Origin: an uncultured Clostridia bacterium
GTDB taxonomy: Bacteria; Bacillota; Clostridia; UBA1381; UMGS1253
Assembly: GCA_937892135.1 (NCBI GenBank)
Contig: CALAUK010000105.1
Span: 1 to 14,110, forward strand
Length of the DNA stretch: 14,110 nt
Direction: 5' to 3'
The notes beneath the pieces are model-generated. The model searched no databases, was not told the origin of the DNA, and worked only from the letters and a program-made list of their open reading frames with translations. A program made the translations under genes and the position numbers. Shown here in pieces: positions 5,381 through 12,295 of this stretch (position 1 is its first letter; each line of letters starts with the position of its first letter).

Positions 5381-7092
5381 TGAACTTGATTCCTGAGGTT
5401 AAAAAACTGGAGAAAAAGGGCGGCTTTCTTTTAAAGAATTATATTAAGCCGTTTTTGGCGGACATTGATAATAGAATTTTAAAGGCGGCAGACAAAATTC
5501 CCACAGGGGATGACGGCGCAAGCCTTACTGTAAATTATGGCAAAGACATCTCTTCTGAGGCGTACGAGCTTGAAATTACTGAAGATAAAATTATAATTGA
5601 TGCAGAGGGAGTTCGGGGCGCATTCTATGCTATTCAGACACTTCGCCAGATTTTAAGAAACAAAAATATCCCTTGCGTTAAAATCTCTGACGAGCCCGAT
5701 TTTTCATACAGAGGAATTTATCATGATGTTTCACGAGGCAAGGTGCCGACGGTTAAGACGCTTAAGGATTTTATTGATAAGCTGGCTTACTTTAAGATAA
5801 ACTCTCTTCAGCTTTATATTGAACACACCTTTGAATTTGAAGAAACAAAAGAGCTTACAAAGATTACGGGCGCTCTTACAAAAGAGGAAATTCTAGAGCT
5901 TGACAGCTATGCTTATGAAAACTTTGTTGAGTTTGTTCCGTCTGTTGCGACATTCGGGCACATGTTTGAAATTCTTGAAATGGAGAAATTCCGTGATTTA
6001 AGAGTTTTAAAGGACTACGACAAAAAGCCTAATTTCTGGCTTGACAGAATGAGACATCACACGATTGACCCGCTGAACGAAAAGTCGATAAATCTGATTA
6101 AAAGCCTTATAGACCAGTACGCGCCTTTGTTTTCTTCAGATAAGTTTAATATCTGCGGTGACGAGACGTTTGACTTAAAGCGCTACGATTCAGGCGTTGA
6201 TGCGGGCAAGATGTATCTTGATTTTACGAAAAAGATTGTTTCTGTTGTTCGTTCTCACGAAAAAAAGGTTATGATGTGGGGAGATGTTATGCTAAATCAC
6301 CCCGAAATTATTCCCGAAATTCCTGACGAGGTTATCTGCTTAAGCTGGGATTATCACGAAGAGCCTGACGAAGAGAAAATTATTCGCTTTAAAGAGCTTG
6401 GAAAAACTCAGATTGTATGCCCGGGAACAGGCACATGGAGCAGATTTACGGAAAGAGTTTCAAAGGCTGAGAAAAACATTTCAAAAATGATTGACTACGG
6501 CAAAAAGCACGGCGCTGTTGGTATGCTTAACACCAACTGGGGAGACTACGGAAACCCCTGCTCAATCGAGATGGCTATGTATGGCATAGTTTTAAGCGCG
6601 GCGAAGAGCTGGAACGTATTAGAAAATCCGGGAGAAGAATTTTATAAAAAGATTGATGATGTGCTATATGGCGGTGAGGGTGCATTTTCTTATTTAAGAA
6701 AAGTAAGCGATGTTCACGAGGAGGTCGCAAACGAGTGGAATGCGCTTTGCTGTAAGTATTTTGAATTACGCTTCGGCGAAAAGGCGGCGCGCACCTTCCC
6801 TATAACCGAAGAAAACACCTTAATGGCGCAGGAGGAAATGAGAAAAGTTATTTCTGAGCTTTCTTCTTCAAAATGGGAATATGACGAGGCAAGAGAGGAG
6901 CTTATTTTAAGCGCCGAGGCTGTTATTATGCTCGCTGAATATTCCTGCAAGCTAAACGGACTTAACTATAAAAAGACATTTGATTTAGAAAAGTGGCTTA
7001 ATAAGTACAAGGAAAAGTGGCTTAATAAAAACAAGGAAAGCGAGCTAGGTAAAATTTCGGAGATGCTTTTATATATTGAGGAGAAAAAATGA
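5380..7092 (+). CDS. GH20-family beta-N-acetylhexosaminidase-like glycosidase, cytoplasmic
   Basis: 570 residues. Residues 1-105 resemble the GH20b alpha/beta domain, ending in Gly-Val-Arg-Gly-Ala-Phe-Tyr-Ala-Ile-Gln-Thr-Leu-Arg-Gln. The catalytic barrel starts at Tyr-Arg-Gly-Ile-Tyr-His-Asp-Val-Ser-Arg (110-119), where Arg111 is the usual sugar-binding arginine. The acid pair of GH20, Asp261-Glu262, lies in Phe-Asn-Ile-Cys-Gly-Asp-Glu-Thr-Phe. A Trp-rich strand (Leu-Ser-Trp-Asp-Tyr) and Asn-Trp-Gly-Asp-Tyr-Gly near residue 390 complete the barrel. GH20 enzymes remove terminal GlcNAc or GalNAc by substrate-assisted catalysis. There is no signal peptide, so it should act on imported oligosaccharides or recycled cell wall sugars. 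The start overlaps the previous stop by one base, and the stop overlaps dgt by four (ATGA). The C-terminus holds a tandem duplication of eight codons (6991-7038). Confidence 0.85.
   Translation: MNLIPEVKKLEKKGGFLLKNYIKPFLADIDNRILKAADKIPTGDDGASLTVNYGKDISSEAYELEITEDKIIIDAEGVRGAFYAIQTLRQILRNKNIPCVKISDEPDFSYRGIYHDVSRGKVPTVKTLKDFIDKLAYFKINSLQLYIEHTFEFEETKELTKITGALTKEEILELDSYAYENFVEFVPSVATFGHMFEILEMEKFRDLRVLKDYDKKPNFWLDRMRHHTIDPLNEKSINLIKSLIDQYAPLFSSDKFNICGDETFDLKRYDSGVDAGKMYLDFTKKIVSVVRSHEKKVMMWGDVMLNHPEIIPEIPDEVICLSWDYHEEPDEEKIIRFKELGKTQIVCPGTGTWSRFTERVSKAEKNISKMIDYGKKHGAVGMLNTNWGDYGNPCSIEMAMYGIVLSAAKSWNVLENPGEEFYKKIDDVLYGGEGAFSYLRKVSDVHEEVANEWNALCCKYFELRFGEKAARTFPITEENTLMAQEEMRKVISELSSSKWEYDEAREELILSAEAVIMLAEYSCKLNGLNYKKTFDLEKWLNKYKEKWLNKNKESELGKISEMLLYIEEKK
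6991..7038 (+). repeat. 24-bp tandem duplication inside the GH20 gene
   Basis: Two adjacent 24-nt units (6991-7014 and 7015-7038) match at 22 of 24 positions. They encode Lys-Trp-Leu-Asn-Lys-Tyr-Lys-Glu and Lys-Trp-Leu-Asn-Lys-Asn-Lys-Glu (residues 538-553). The frame is kept, and the unit lengthens a charged C-terminal helix outside the barrel. The near identity suggests a recent slippage or duplication event. Confidence 0.85.
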
Positions 7093-8267
7093 GCGAATAT
7101 AAGATTTTAAGCCCCGAGATAGCTTCGGCGGTTTTAAAAAGAGAAGAGGGGAAAAGAAAGGTAGAATGCATAAGGCGAGATATGTCGCACGATAAGGAAA
7201 ATGTGCTTCGACCTGCCTTTGTCCGCGATGTTGAAAAGATTTTAAACAGCCCTTATTATAACCGTTATTCAGATAAGACACAGGTTTTATCGCTTCACAG
7301 AAATGACGATATTTCAAGAAGAAGTTATCACGTTCAGTTAGTGTCTCGTATTGCAAGAAACATAGGGCGTATGTTAGGTCTTGACCTTGATTTGATTGAG
7401 GCGATAGCTCTTGGCCACGATATCGGGCACACGCCTTTTGGCCACGCGGGCGAGGACTTTTTAAACGAGTGCTATAATGAGGCGACAGGAAGATACTTTA
7501 ATCATAATGTTCACAGCGTTCGTGTTTTGGACGGGATTTTTAATCACAACATTTCGCTTGCCGTTTTAGACGGAATACTCTGCCATAACGGCGAGTTTGA
7601 ATTAAAAGAATATGTGCCGTCACGGCTTTCTACTTTTGAAGAGTTTGACCAAAAGATAGAAAAGTGCTACACGGACAAGGGCGAGATAAAGCGTCTTATT
7701 TCAAACACGCTTGAGGGCTGTGTTGTAAGAATAAGCGATATGATTGCCTATATAGGAAAGGACCGCCAGGATGCTATCCGCTCGGGGATTATTTCAAATG
7801 ACGAGATGTTTGAGACGGGAAATTTAGGCCGTCATAACTCGGCAATTATAAATAACTTAATCGTGAGCATTGTCCATAACAGCTTTAAAAAAGACTTTAT
7901 TATGTTAGACGATGAAAGCTATCTGGCACTTAAAAATGCCAAAAAGCAGAATAATGAGTTTATCTACAGAAGTGTTCAGGTTCGCGGTATTTACGACACT
8001 GTGCATTTAATGTTTGAAAGAATGTATAAAAAGCTTTATGATGAGTTATCCTCGGGGGATAAAAACTCGGTTATCTTCCGCCACCATATTGATTTTGTAA
8101 AGGACAGAGGTAAGTATTATCTTAAAAATAACTACGAGGATACGGAGAAAAATCAGATTGTTGTGGATTATATTGCAAGCATGACAGACGATTATTTTGT
8201 TGATTTGTATAACTACCTTTTCCCGAAGGATACGCTGAAATTAAAGTATGTTGGATATTTTGACTGA
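7089..8267 (+). CDS. dGTPase-like HD-domain deoxynucleotide triphosphohydrolase
   Basis: 392 residues. The HD metal site is complete: His81 (Ser-Tyr-His-Val-Gln), His110-Asp111 (Gly-His-Asp-Ile-Gly-His-Thr-Pro-Phe-Gly-His) and Asp217 (Ile-Ser-Asp-Met-Ile-Ala-Tyr). The His-Thr-Pro-Phe-Gly-His-Ala-Gly-Glu stretch and the Ser-Arg-Ile-Ala-Arg segment before it are hallmarks of the dGTP triphosphohydrolase (Dgt) family. These enzymes cleave dNTPs to nucleosides and triphosphate, balance dNTP pools, and in some bacteria starve phages of dNTPs. The N-terminus lacks the long leader of E. coli Dgt, so it resembles the shorter, broad-specificity class. Its ATG overlaps the GH20 stop codon (ATGA, 7089-7092); it is the last gene of the operon and is followed at once by a strong terminator. 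Substrate preference cannot be told by eye. Confidence 0.88.
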   Translation: MSEYKILSPEIASAVLKREEGKRKVECIRRDMSHDKENVLRPAFVRDVEKILNSPYYNRYSDKTQVLSLHRNDDISRRSYHVQLVSRIARNIGRMLGLDLDLIEAIALGHDIGHTPFGHAGEDFLNECYNEATGRYFNHNVHSVRVLDGIFNHNISLAVLDGILCHNGEFELKEYVPSRLSTFEEFDQKIEKCYTDKGEIKRLISNTLEGCVVRISDMIAYIGKDRQDAIRSGIISNDEMFETGNLGRHNSAIINNLIVSIVHNSFKKDFIMLDDESYLALKNAKKQNNEFIYRSVQVRGIYDTVHLMFERMYKKLYDELSSGDKNSVIFRHHIDFVKDRGKYYLKNNYEDTEKNQIVVDYIASMTDDYFVDLYNYLFPKDTLKLKYVGYFD

Positions 8268-8299
8268 AAAAAAGCACCGCAGCTGCGGTGCTTTTTTTT
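8267..8299. terminator. Shared bidirectional terminator between convergent genes
   Basis: Seven A residues (8267-8273), a perfect 18-base palindrome (GCACCGC, AGCT, GCGGTGC; 8274-8291), then eight T residues (8292-8299). It overlaps the last base of the dgt stop codon and the stop codon of the opposing gene, so it serves both with almost no intergenic space. Confidence 0.93.
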
Positions 8300-10400
8300 A
8301 ATACGGCTGAGAAGATGAACGCTTTTTGTGGCGTGGAATCTGGACATCACGGACAAACTTTAACTGGTTAAGCTTCCATAAAATATTGTCCTTATGACCT
8401 ATGTATTCCATGCTCGGCTCCCAGCCAAGACGGGAGTCAACCTCAACAAGCGGAATTGTTTCCTCTGCATTTTTATATTCTTCTTCTAAAATACCCTCAA
8501 GCTCTTTAAAGTACTCGTCTGATGTATCTATTGCATCGGAAGCAAAATACTTCCACTTTGCAAGTGCCCAGCGCTTTATATTGATGCCCGAAACGATGGT
8601 GTGCTCGATATATTTTCCAAGGTTAATCAATCTTTCCAGTTCCTCGTTTTTGTTTTCGATTTTTTCCATAATTTCAGTTCCCTCGCGCATAAAGCGAAGT
8701 GCTTCAGAAAGTGCCTTTATCTCACGCGGCATACGGATACCGATTCTGTTTGAACCTAAGCGGGGATAGCAGTCATCGTGGTCGGGGAAGTCGGTGTCTA
8801 CTATTCTTGCACCGAAATGAGCATAGGGCATCTCGGGAATTTTAAATGTCGGGAAGTAACGTGTAAACAAAAACGGATACGCAGGTCCGATACGGAACGC
8901 GCCGTACTGGTCTTCGTGAGACGGTGTGAAAAGCTTAATTGCCTCACTCCATAGCTTAAGTGCCTCGCAAAGAATATCCTTATTTTCATCGCCATAGCGA
9001 ATGGATAACACGTATTTTAAGTTTTCTTCCATTGACTTTTCAGTGTCAGACAGTGCAAGGTTTGAAAAGTCGCCTATAAATGAGGGATAGAAGCCAAAGT
9101 GATGGCTTTCCATAAGTCCGCACAAGCCGTACTTTTCGTGCGCCTCAAGCATTCCCTTATAACGCTCCATCCACTGATACGGGAACGGCTCGTAGGGGAT
9201 TGTTCCTATGTCCCATGTCAAACCGCCTGTATTTGTCATTGAATAAAGCTTTATACCACATTCCTTTGCAGCCTTAGCCTCAGACAAGAAGTATGTTCCG
9301 GGGCCTGCAAATGCAAGGTTATAGTCTGTTGTTCTCTGGGTTGCATCATACAAAGGATAGCTTGTTCCCATTTCGTATGTTACAAGAAGAGAAACATCCT
9401 TGGGAAGACGCTTTATAAGAGCTATTCTGTGCTCCTCGGGGGCACCGGACCAGTTATATGTCCAGAAAACGATATCCGCTTCGGGATTGTATTTTCTTAC
9501 TGTGTCACGAACCTTAACAAGCCAGTCTGCATAGTCAAGACAGGGCCACCAGCCGGGATCTGTTCTTGAGTCTGTCGGCGAGTTTTTGATAATGTCCTTT
9601 GCATTGGGGTCACGGCTTGCAAAACGAACGCTTTCGCCAACCAGGGTTACGCCCTTTAAGCCGGGGCAGTTTTTAAAAAGCTTTCCGTAGGTTGATTCAA
9701 ATGCGGCATCTGCATTCGGTTCATCGGGATGGGTAAGCATTTTCAAGTAGCTGTATGCATAAACATCTATACCGTACTTCTTAGCACGATAAATAAGATT
9801 GTTAAAATCCAAAAAGCCTACAGTGGTGATGTTAACATCCTTAACGAAAACAAGGATAGCATCTCTTCCTGAGTGCGCAATAGCGTTTAAGTGCGCATCG
9901 GGATAATCGTCAATACTGAAGCCCGAGTGTACCATTCTTGGCGAGAAAAGAGGCTTTCTTACAGTTTCTTTTTTAGTAAGATAAGGCGCACGGCGAAGAT
10001 TCATTTCGGATTCTAAAAAGTATAGTCCCTGAGCGGCTCCTCTGTCATCGTAGCCTGTGATTATAATTTTATCTGAAACTGATGCCAAAAAACCCTTGTA
10101 GCTGTCAGCATCTTTTAAGTCAAAGCCTGTTTCTGCCTTTGTTCCCACATAGATATCCGCTTCTTCCATTGTGCCTTTTTTTAGTCTTACAGACACGCCC
10201 TGAGAATCAAAAAGATAATCTATAAAGTCTCTTGCAGCGGTTAAAACTACGTCGGAAGCATTCTTGTCTATAACCAACAATGCACCGTCATTTATTACAT
10301 ATTCATCTGAATTTGGCATAAGAGAATAATCTCTTATGTCTTTTTTATGCACTTCGAGCATTTTTTCTTTAAACTCGTACATTTTTTCCTTATGCAGCAT
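8298..10400 (-). CDS. Glycoside hydrolase-like protein of unassigned family (GH20/GH67-like architecture)
   Basis: 700 residues, no signal peptide or membrane segment, so probably cytoplasmic. Residues about 35-140 look like the alpha/beta domain that precedes the barrel in GH20 and GH67 enzymes: repeated beta strands, an Ala-Asp-Ile-Tyr-Val-Gly-Thr strand, and Gly-Tyr-Asp-Asp-Arg-Gly-Ala-Ala-Gln-Gly-Leu-Tyr-Phe-Leu (116-129). A Trp/Tyr/His-rich barrel seems to follow (about 153-440), and then helices. The GH20 Asp-Glu pair is absent. Possible catalytic acids at predicted strand ends are Glu256 (Leu-Val-Gly-Glu-Ser-Val), Glu343 (Thr-Tyr-Glu-Met-Gly) and Glu431 (Leu-Met-Glu-Ser-His-His). The ATG has an AGGAGG site seven bases upstream. 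It converges on the dgt operon, with operator-like repeats upstream. I do not recognise a named family; action on uronic acid or amino sugar glycans is inference. Confidence 0.68.
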   Translation of the reverse strand: MLHKEKMYEFKEKMLEVHKKDIRDYSLMPNSDEYVINDGALLVIDKNASDVVLTAARDFIDYLFDSQGVSVRLKKGTMEEADIYVGTKAETGFDLKDADSYKGFLASVSDKIIITGYDDRGAAQGLYFLESEMNLRRAPYLTKKETVRKPLFSPRMVHSGFSIDDYPDAHLNAIAHSGRDAILVFVKDVNITTVGFLDFNNLIYRAKKYGIDVYAYSYLKMLTHPDEPNADAAFESTYGKLFKNCPGLKGVTLVGESVRFASRDPNAKDIIKNSPTDSRTDPGWWPCLDYADWLVKVRDTVRKYNPEADIVFWTYNWSGAPEEHRIALIKRLPKDVSLLVTYEMGTSYPLYDATQRTTDYNLAFAGPGTYFLSEAKAAKECGIKLYSMTNTGGLTWDIGTIPYEPFPYQWMERYKGMLEAHEKYGLCGLMESHHFGFYPSFIGDFSNLALSDTEKSMEENLKYVLSIRYGDENKDILCEALKLWSEAIKLFTPSHEDQYGAFRIGPAYPFLFTRYFPTFKIPEMPYAHFGARIVDTDFPDHDDCYPRLGSNRIGIRMPREIKALSEALRFMREGTEIMEKIENKNEELERLINLGKYIEHTIVSGINIKRWALAKWKYFASDAIDTSDEYFKELEGILEEEYKNAEETIPLVEVDSRLGWEPSMEYIGHKDNILWKLNQLKFVRDVQIPRHKKRSSSQPY

Positions 10401-10434
10401 ACAAAAACCTCCTAGTTTTAGTCACTTAAAATAT

Positions 10435-10463
10435 AGCATAAAAAAATAGAAAAGTATTTGCAA
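10435..10463 (-). promoter_or_regulatory. Putative weak promoter of the 700-residue glycosidase gene
   Basis: On the minus strand, TTGCAA (10463-10458) and TATGCT (10440-10435) are spaced by 17 bases. Both hexamers depart from consensus, which fits a promoter that needs an activator. TATATT (10435-10430) could serve as an alternative -10 box but lacks a good -35. Confidence 0.45.
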
Positions 10464-10492
10464 AATTGTAAATCTTTCTTGCACTATTGTAA
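10458..10492. promoter_or_regulatory. Twin 14-bp operator-like sites with 21-bp spacing
   Basis: TTGCAAAATTGTAA (10458-10471) and TTGCACTATTGTAA (10479-10492) are direct repeats that match at 12 of 14 positions, with starts exactly 21 bases apart, two helical turns. Each is also close to a palindrome (TTRCAA around TTGYAA). The proximal site contains the putative -35 of the glycosidase gene; the other lies upstream of it. Twin half-sites 21 bp apart that overlap a poor -35 are typical of AraC-family activators of sugar genes. No such regulator is encoded in the window. Confidence 0.55.
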
Positions 10493-10560
10493 GTTTTTGC
10501 TATTTTTGGAAGGAAAAATGCGGAGTAGTGCAGGCAAGTTGTGAGATAAAATACAGCATA

Positions 10561-10571
10561 AAAGGAGGTGA
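10561..10571 (+). promoter_or_regulatory. Near-ideal ribosome binding site of the terminase gene
   Basis: AAAGGAGGTGA is complementary to the 16S rRNA 3' end over its full length. It fixes the terminase start at the GTG at 10577, eight bases past AGGAGG. The in-frame GTG at 10568 lies inside this site and cannot be the start. Confidence 0.8.
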
Positions 10572-10576
10572 GGCAA

Positions 10577-11914
10577 GTGAGGATTTTAGAGAATATCAAA
10601 ATTTCAAAGCCGTATCCAAAGCAAAAGGAGTTTTTTTCGTCTAAGGCGAGGTATGTGGCATACGGAGGTGCGCGAGGCGGAGGAAAAAGCTGGGCGGCGA
10701 GAGTTAAGGCGGTACTTCTTGCGGCGGATAACAATGGAATACAGATTTTATTTTTAAGAAGACACTTAAATGAGCTAAGAGAAAATCATATTTATCCGCT
10801 TTTGCGTTTGCTCGGCAAAAACGCAGAATACAAGGCATCTACGAGAGAGTTTATATTTTTAAACGGAAGCCGTATTGTTATGGGGTATTTAGCTAACGAG
10901 ACTGACGTTTTGCAGTATCAGGGGCAAAGCTATGACGTTATTTTTATGGAGGAGGCAACTCAGTTTACGGAGTTTCAGTTTCAGGCGCTGACGGAGTGTA
11001 ACAGAAGCTCGGGAATGTGCGAAAAAATGTTTTACCCGAGAATGTATTTTACCTGTAACCCCGGTGGCGTGGGGCACGAGTGGGTTAAAAGGCTTTTTAT
11101 TGACAGGATATACAAAAATTCAGAGCGTGAAGAAGATTATTCGTTTATCCGTTCGGGCGTTTACGATAATCCCTTCCTTTTAAAAAATTCGCCCGATTAT
11201 GTAAGAAGCCTTGAAAATCTTCCCGAAAAAAGGCGAGAGGCTATGCTTTTAGGTAACTGGGATATTTACGAGGGGCAGTATTTTAGCGAGTTTTCAAGAG
11301 ACATACACGTCTTATTTCCGTTTTCCATTACAGACGATTTTAAAAGGTATGTTTCAATCGACTACGGACTTGATATGTTCTGCGCCTTGTGGATTGCAGT
11401 TGATGCGAGCGGGCGGTGCTTTGTGTACCGCGAGGTTTATGAAAAAAACATTATAATTTCCGAGGCGGCGGAGATTATTAAAAAGTTAAGCGAGGGCGAG
11501 AGGATAAATATGTATTTTGCGCCTCCCGATTTGTTTTCGCGCCGTCAGGAGACGGGAAAAAGCGCAGTTAACATTTTTTCAGAGCACGGACTTGTTTTTT
11601 ATAAGACTGACAACAACCGAGTAAACGGGTGGTACGCCTTAAAAGAATTTCTTACGCCGAAAGAAGATATTACGGGCGAGAAAAAGCCACGGCTTATGAT
11701 TTTTGAAAACTGCAGAAATCTTATCCGCACACTTCCCGCACTTACCTTTGATGATAAAAACCCGAACGATGTTTCTCAAAATCCGCACGAGCTTACTCAC
11801 GCTCCCGATGCGCTTCGTGGGTTTGTTATGTCTTCTGCTGTGAGGGGCGAGAAAAGAAACACAAAAAGTACGGTTAAGAGCGGTTTTGAAAGTTTCTTGG
11901 ATTACGGAGTTTAA
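10577..11914 (+). CDS. terL: Phage terminase large subunit (packaging ATPase-nuclease)
   Basis: 445 residues from the GTG at 10577. The ATPase part carries Walker A Gly-Gly-Ala-Arg-Gly-Gly-Gly-Lys-Ser (30-38), Walker B Val-Ile-Phe-Met-Glu-Glu-Ala (121-127) and the coupling motif Thr-Cys-Asn-Pro-Gly-Gly (159-164). The RNase H-like nuclease part starts near 258 with Ser-Ile-Asp-Tyr-Gly (Asp262), then Pro-Pro-Asp (Asp318) and His-Ala-Pro-Asp-Ala-Leu-Arg (Asp411), a full acidic triad. TerL cuts concatemeric phage DNA and pumps it into the procapsid through the portal. All catalytic residues are present, so the gene is not decayed. The small terminase gene that normally lies upstream is missing; the divergent glycosidase gene is there instead. 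I see no convincing promoter on this strand. A palindromic insertion follows at 11915-12030. Confidence 0.95.
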   Translation: MRILENIKISKPYPKQKEFFSSKARYVAYGGARGGGKSWAARVKAVLLAADNNGIQILFLRRHLNELRENHIYPLLRLLGKNAEYKASTREFIFLNGSRIVMGYLANETDVLQYQGQSYDVIFMEEATQFTEFQFQALTECNRSSGMCEKMFYPRMYFTCNPGGVGHEWVKRLFIDRIYKNSEREEDYSFIRSGVYDNPFLLKNSPDYVRSLENLPEKRREAMLLGNWDIYEGQYFSEFSRDIHVLFPFSITDDFKRYVSIDYGLDMFCALWIAVDASGRCFVYREVYEKNIIISEAAEIIKKLSEGERINMYFAPPDLFSRRQETGKSAVNIFSEHGLVFYKTDNNRVNGWYALKEFLTPKEDITGEKKPRLMIFENCRNLIRTLPALTFDDKNPNDVSQNPHELTHAPDALRGFVMSSAVRGEKRNTKSTVKSGFESFLDYGV

Positions 11915-11916
11915 GG

Positions 11917-11939
11917 CGTGCGACACACAGGGTCGCACG
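11917..11939. repeat. Short palindrome related to the element at 1093-1169
   Basis: CGTGCGA (11917-11923) and TCGCACG (11933-11939) are perfect inverted arms around CACACAGGG. The interior shares CAC(G/A)CAGGGTCGC (12 of 13) with the right arm of the element at 1093-1169. It lies two bases after the terminase stop codon and could be a decayed fragment of the same repeat family. Confidence 0.6.
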
Positions 11940-11944
11940 AGAGA

Positions 11945-12030
11945 AAAGTGAATAGTGAAAAGTGAATAGTGAAGGAAAAAACTCCGAAGGAGTTTTCACA
12001 ATAATTATTCATTATTCATCATTCATTTAT
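11945..12030. repeat. Compound palindromic intergenic element with an inner hairpin
   Basis: Two tandem copies of AAAGTGAATAGTGA (11945-11958, 11959-11972) face an imperfect inverted counterpart rich in TTCATTATTCAT (about 12003-12030). About 20 of 28 positions pair. At the tip is a perfect 8-bp stem, AAAACTCC/GGAGTTTT (11978-11985, 11989-11996), closed by GAA. Its T tract is short, so as a terminator it would be weak. The whole folds as one long hairpin between terL and the next phage gene. It resembles the non-coding palindromic repeats scattered in Clostridia, but copy number cannot be judged from one window. Confidence 0.65.
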
Positions 12031-12043
12031 TTTAGGAGGTAAT

Positions 12044-12283
12044 ATGAAAAAACTTAAAGAAAAAAGCATTAAAAGAATTTTAAGACTTATAAACAAGAGG
12101 CTTAAAAGGGCAGAGGAGCTTGAAAAAGAGGACGGCGAGGCTTCTTTAAAGGTTTTAAAAAATGACGAGCTTATCAAGATTGCCAATTTTGTTTTAGGTC
12201 TTAATGAAGAAAAAGAAGAAAAAGGCGAGAGCCGTGATGTGAGATTTATACTTGACGGCGAGATTGAAGAGTGGAGCAAATAG
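12044..12283 (+). CDS. Small charged phage-module protein, unknown function
   Basis: 79 residues, ATG preceded by AGGAGGT (12034-12040). The N-terminal third is strongly basic and helical (Lys-Ser-Ile-Lys-Arg-Ile-Leu-Arg-Leu-Ile-Asn-Lys-Arg). The middle is a helix with Asn-Asp-Glu-Leu-Ile-Lys-Ile-Ala-Asn-Phe-Val-Leu-Gly-Leu. A Glu/Lys-rich linker and an acidic tail (Val-Arg-Phe-Ile-Leu-Asp-Gly-Glu-Ile-Glu-Glu-Trp-Ser-Lys) follow. It sits between the terminase and portal genes, 12 bases before the next start. A displaced small-terminase or DNA-binding role is possible from charge and position, but I see no motif that proves it. A 133-codon frame on the other strand over the same DNA is best seen as a shadow, since this frame has the binding site and the operon spacing. 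Confidence 0.7.
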   Translation: MKKLKEKSIKRILRLINKRLKRAEELEKEDGEASLKVLKNDELIKIANFVLGLNEEKEEKGESRDVRFILDGEIEEWSK

Positions 12284-12295
12284 AAAGGAGAAATT

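Larger units (their letters stand above)
10427..10563. repeat. 17-bp direct repeats at both ends of the intergenic region
   Basis: TAAAATATAGCATAAAA (10427-10443) and TAAAATACAGCATAAAA (10547-10563) match at 16 of 17 positions, with starts 120 bases apart. The first lies between the glycosidase ribosome binding site and its -35 box; the second runs into the terminase ribosome binding site. The role is unknown. The sequence is AT-rich, but the shared AGCATAAAA core makes pure chance less likely. Confidence 0.5.

Noticed and set aside
8401..8769. 122-codon open frame on the plus strand opposite the glycosidase gene
   Set aside because: Ser-rich shadow of an intact 700-codon gene; no ribosome binding site or promoter.
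7089..10400. The dGTPase, glycosidases and neighbouring phage genes as one defence island
   Set aside because: The dgt gene is tied to a metal transporter and a sugar hydrolase, no known defence family partner is present, and the phage genes are structural. Only the general link between dNTP hydrolysis and phage resistance remains.
11945..11972. Tandem AAAGTGAATAGTGA copies as a CRISPR or iteron array
   Set aside because: Only two 14-bp units with no spacers, no cas or replication gene nearby, and the units pair with an inverted partner, so a palindromic element fits better.
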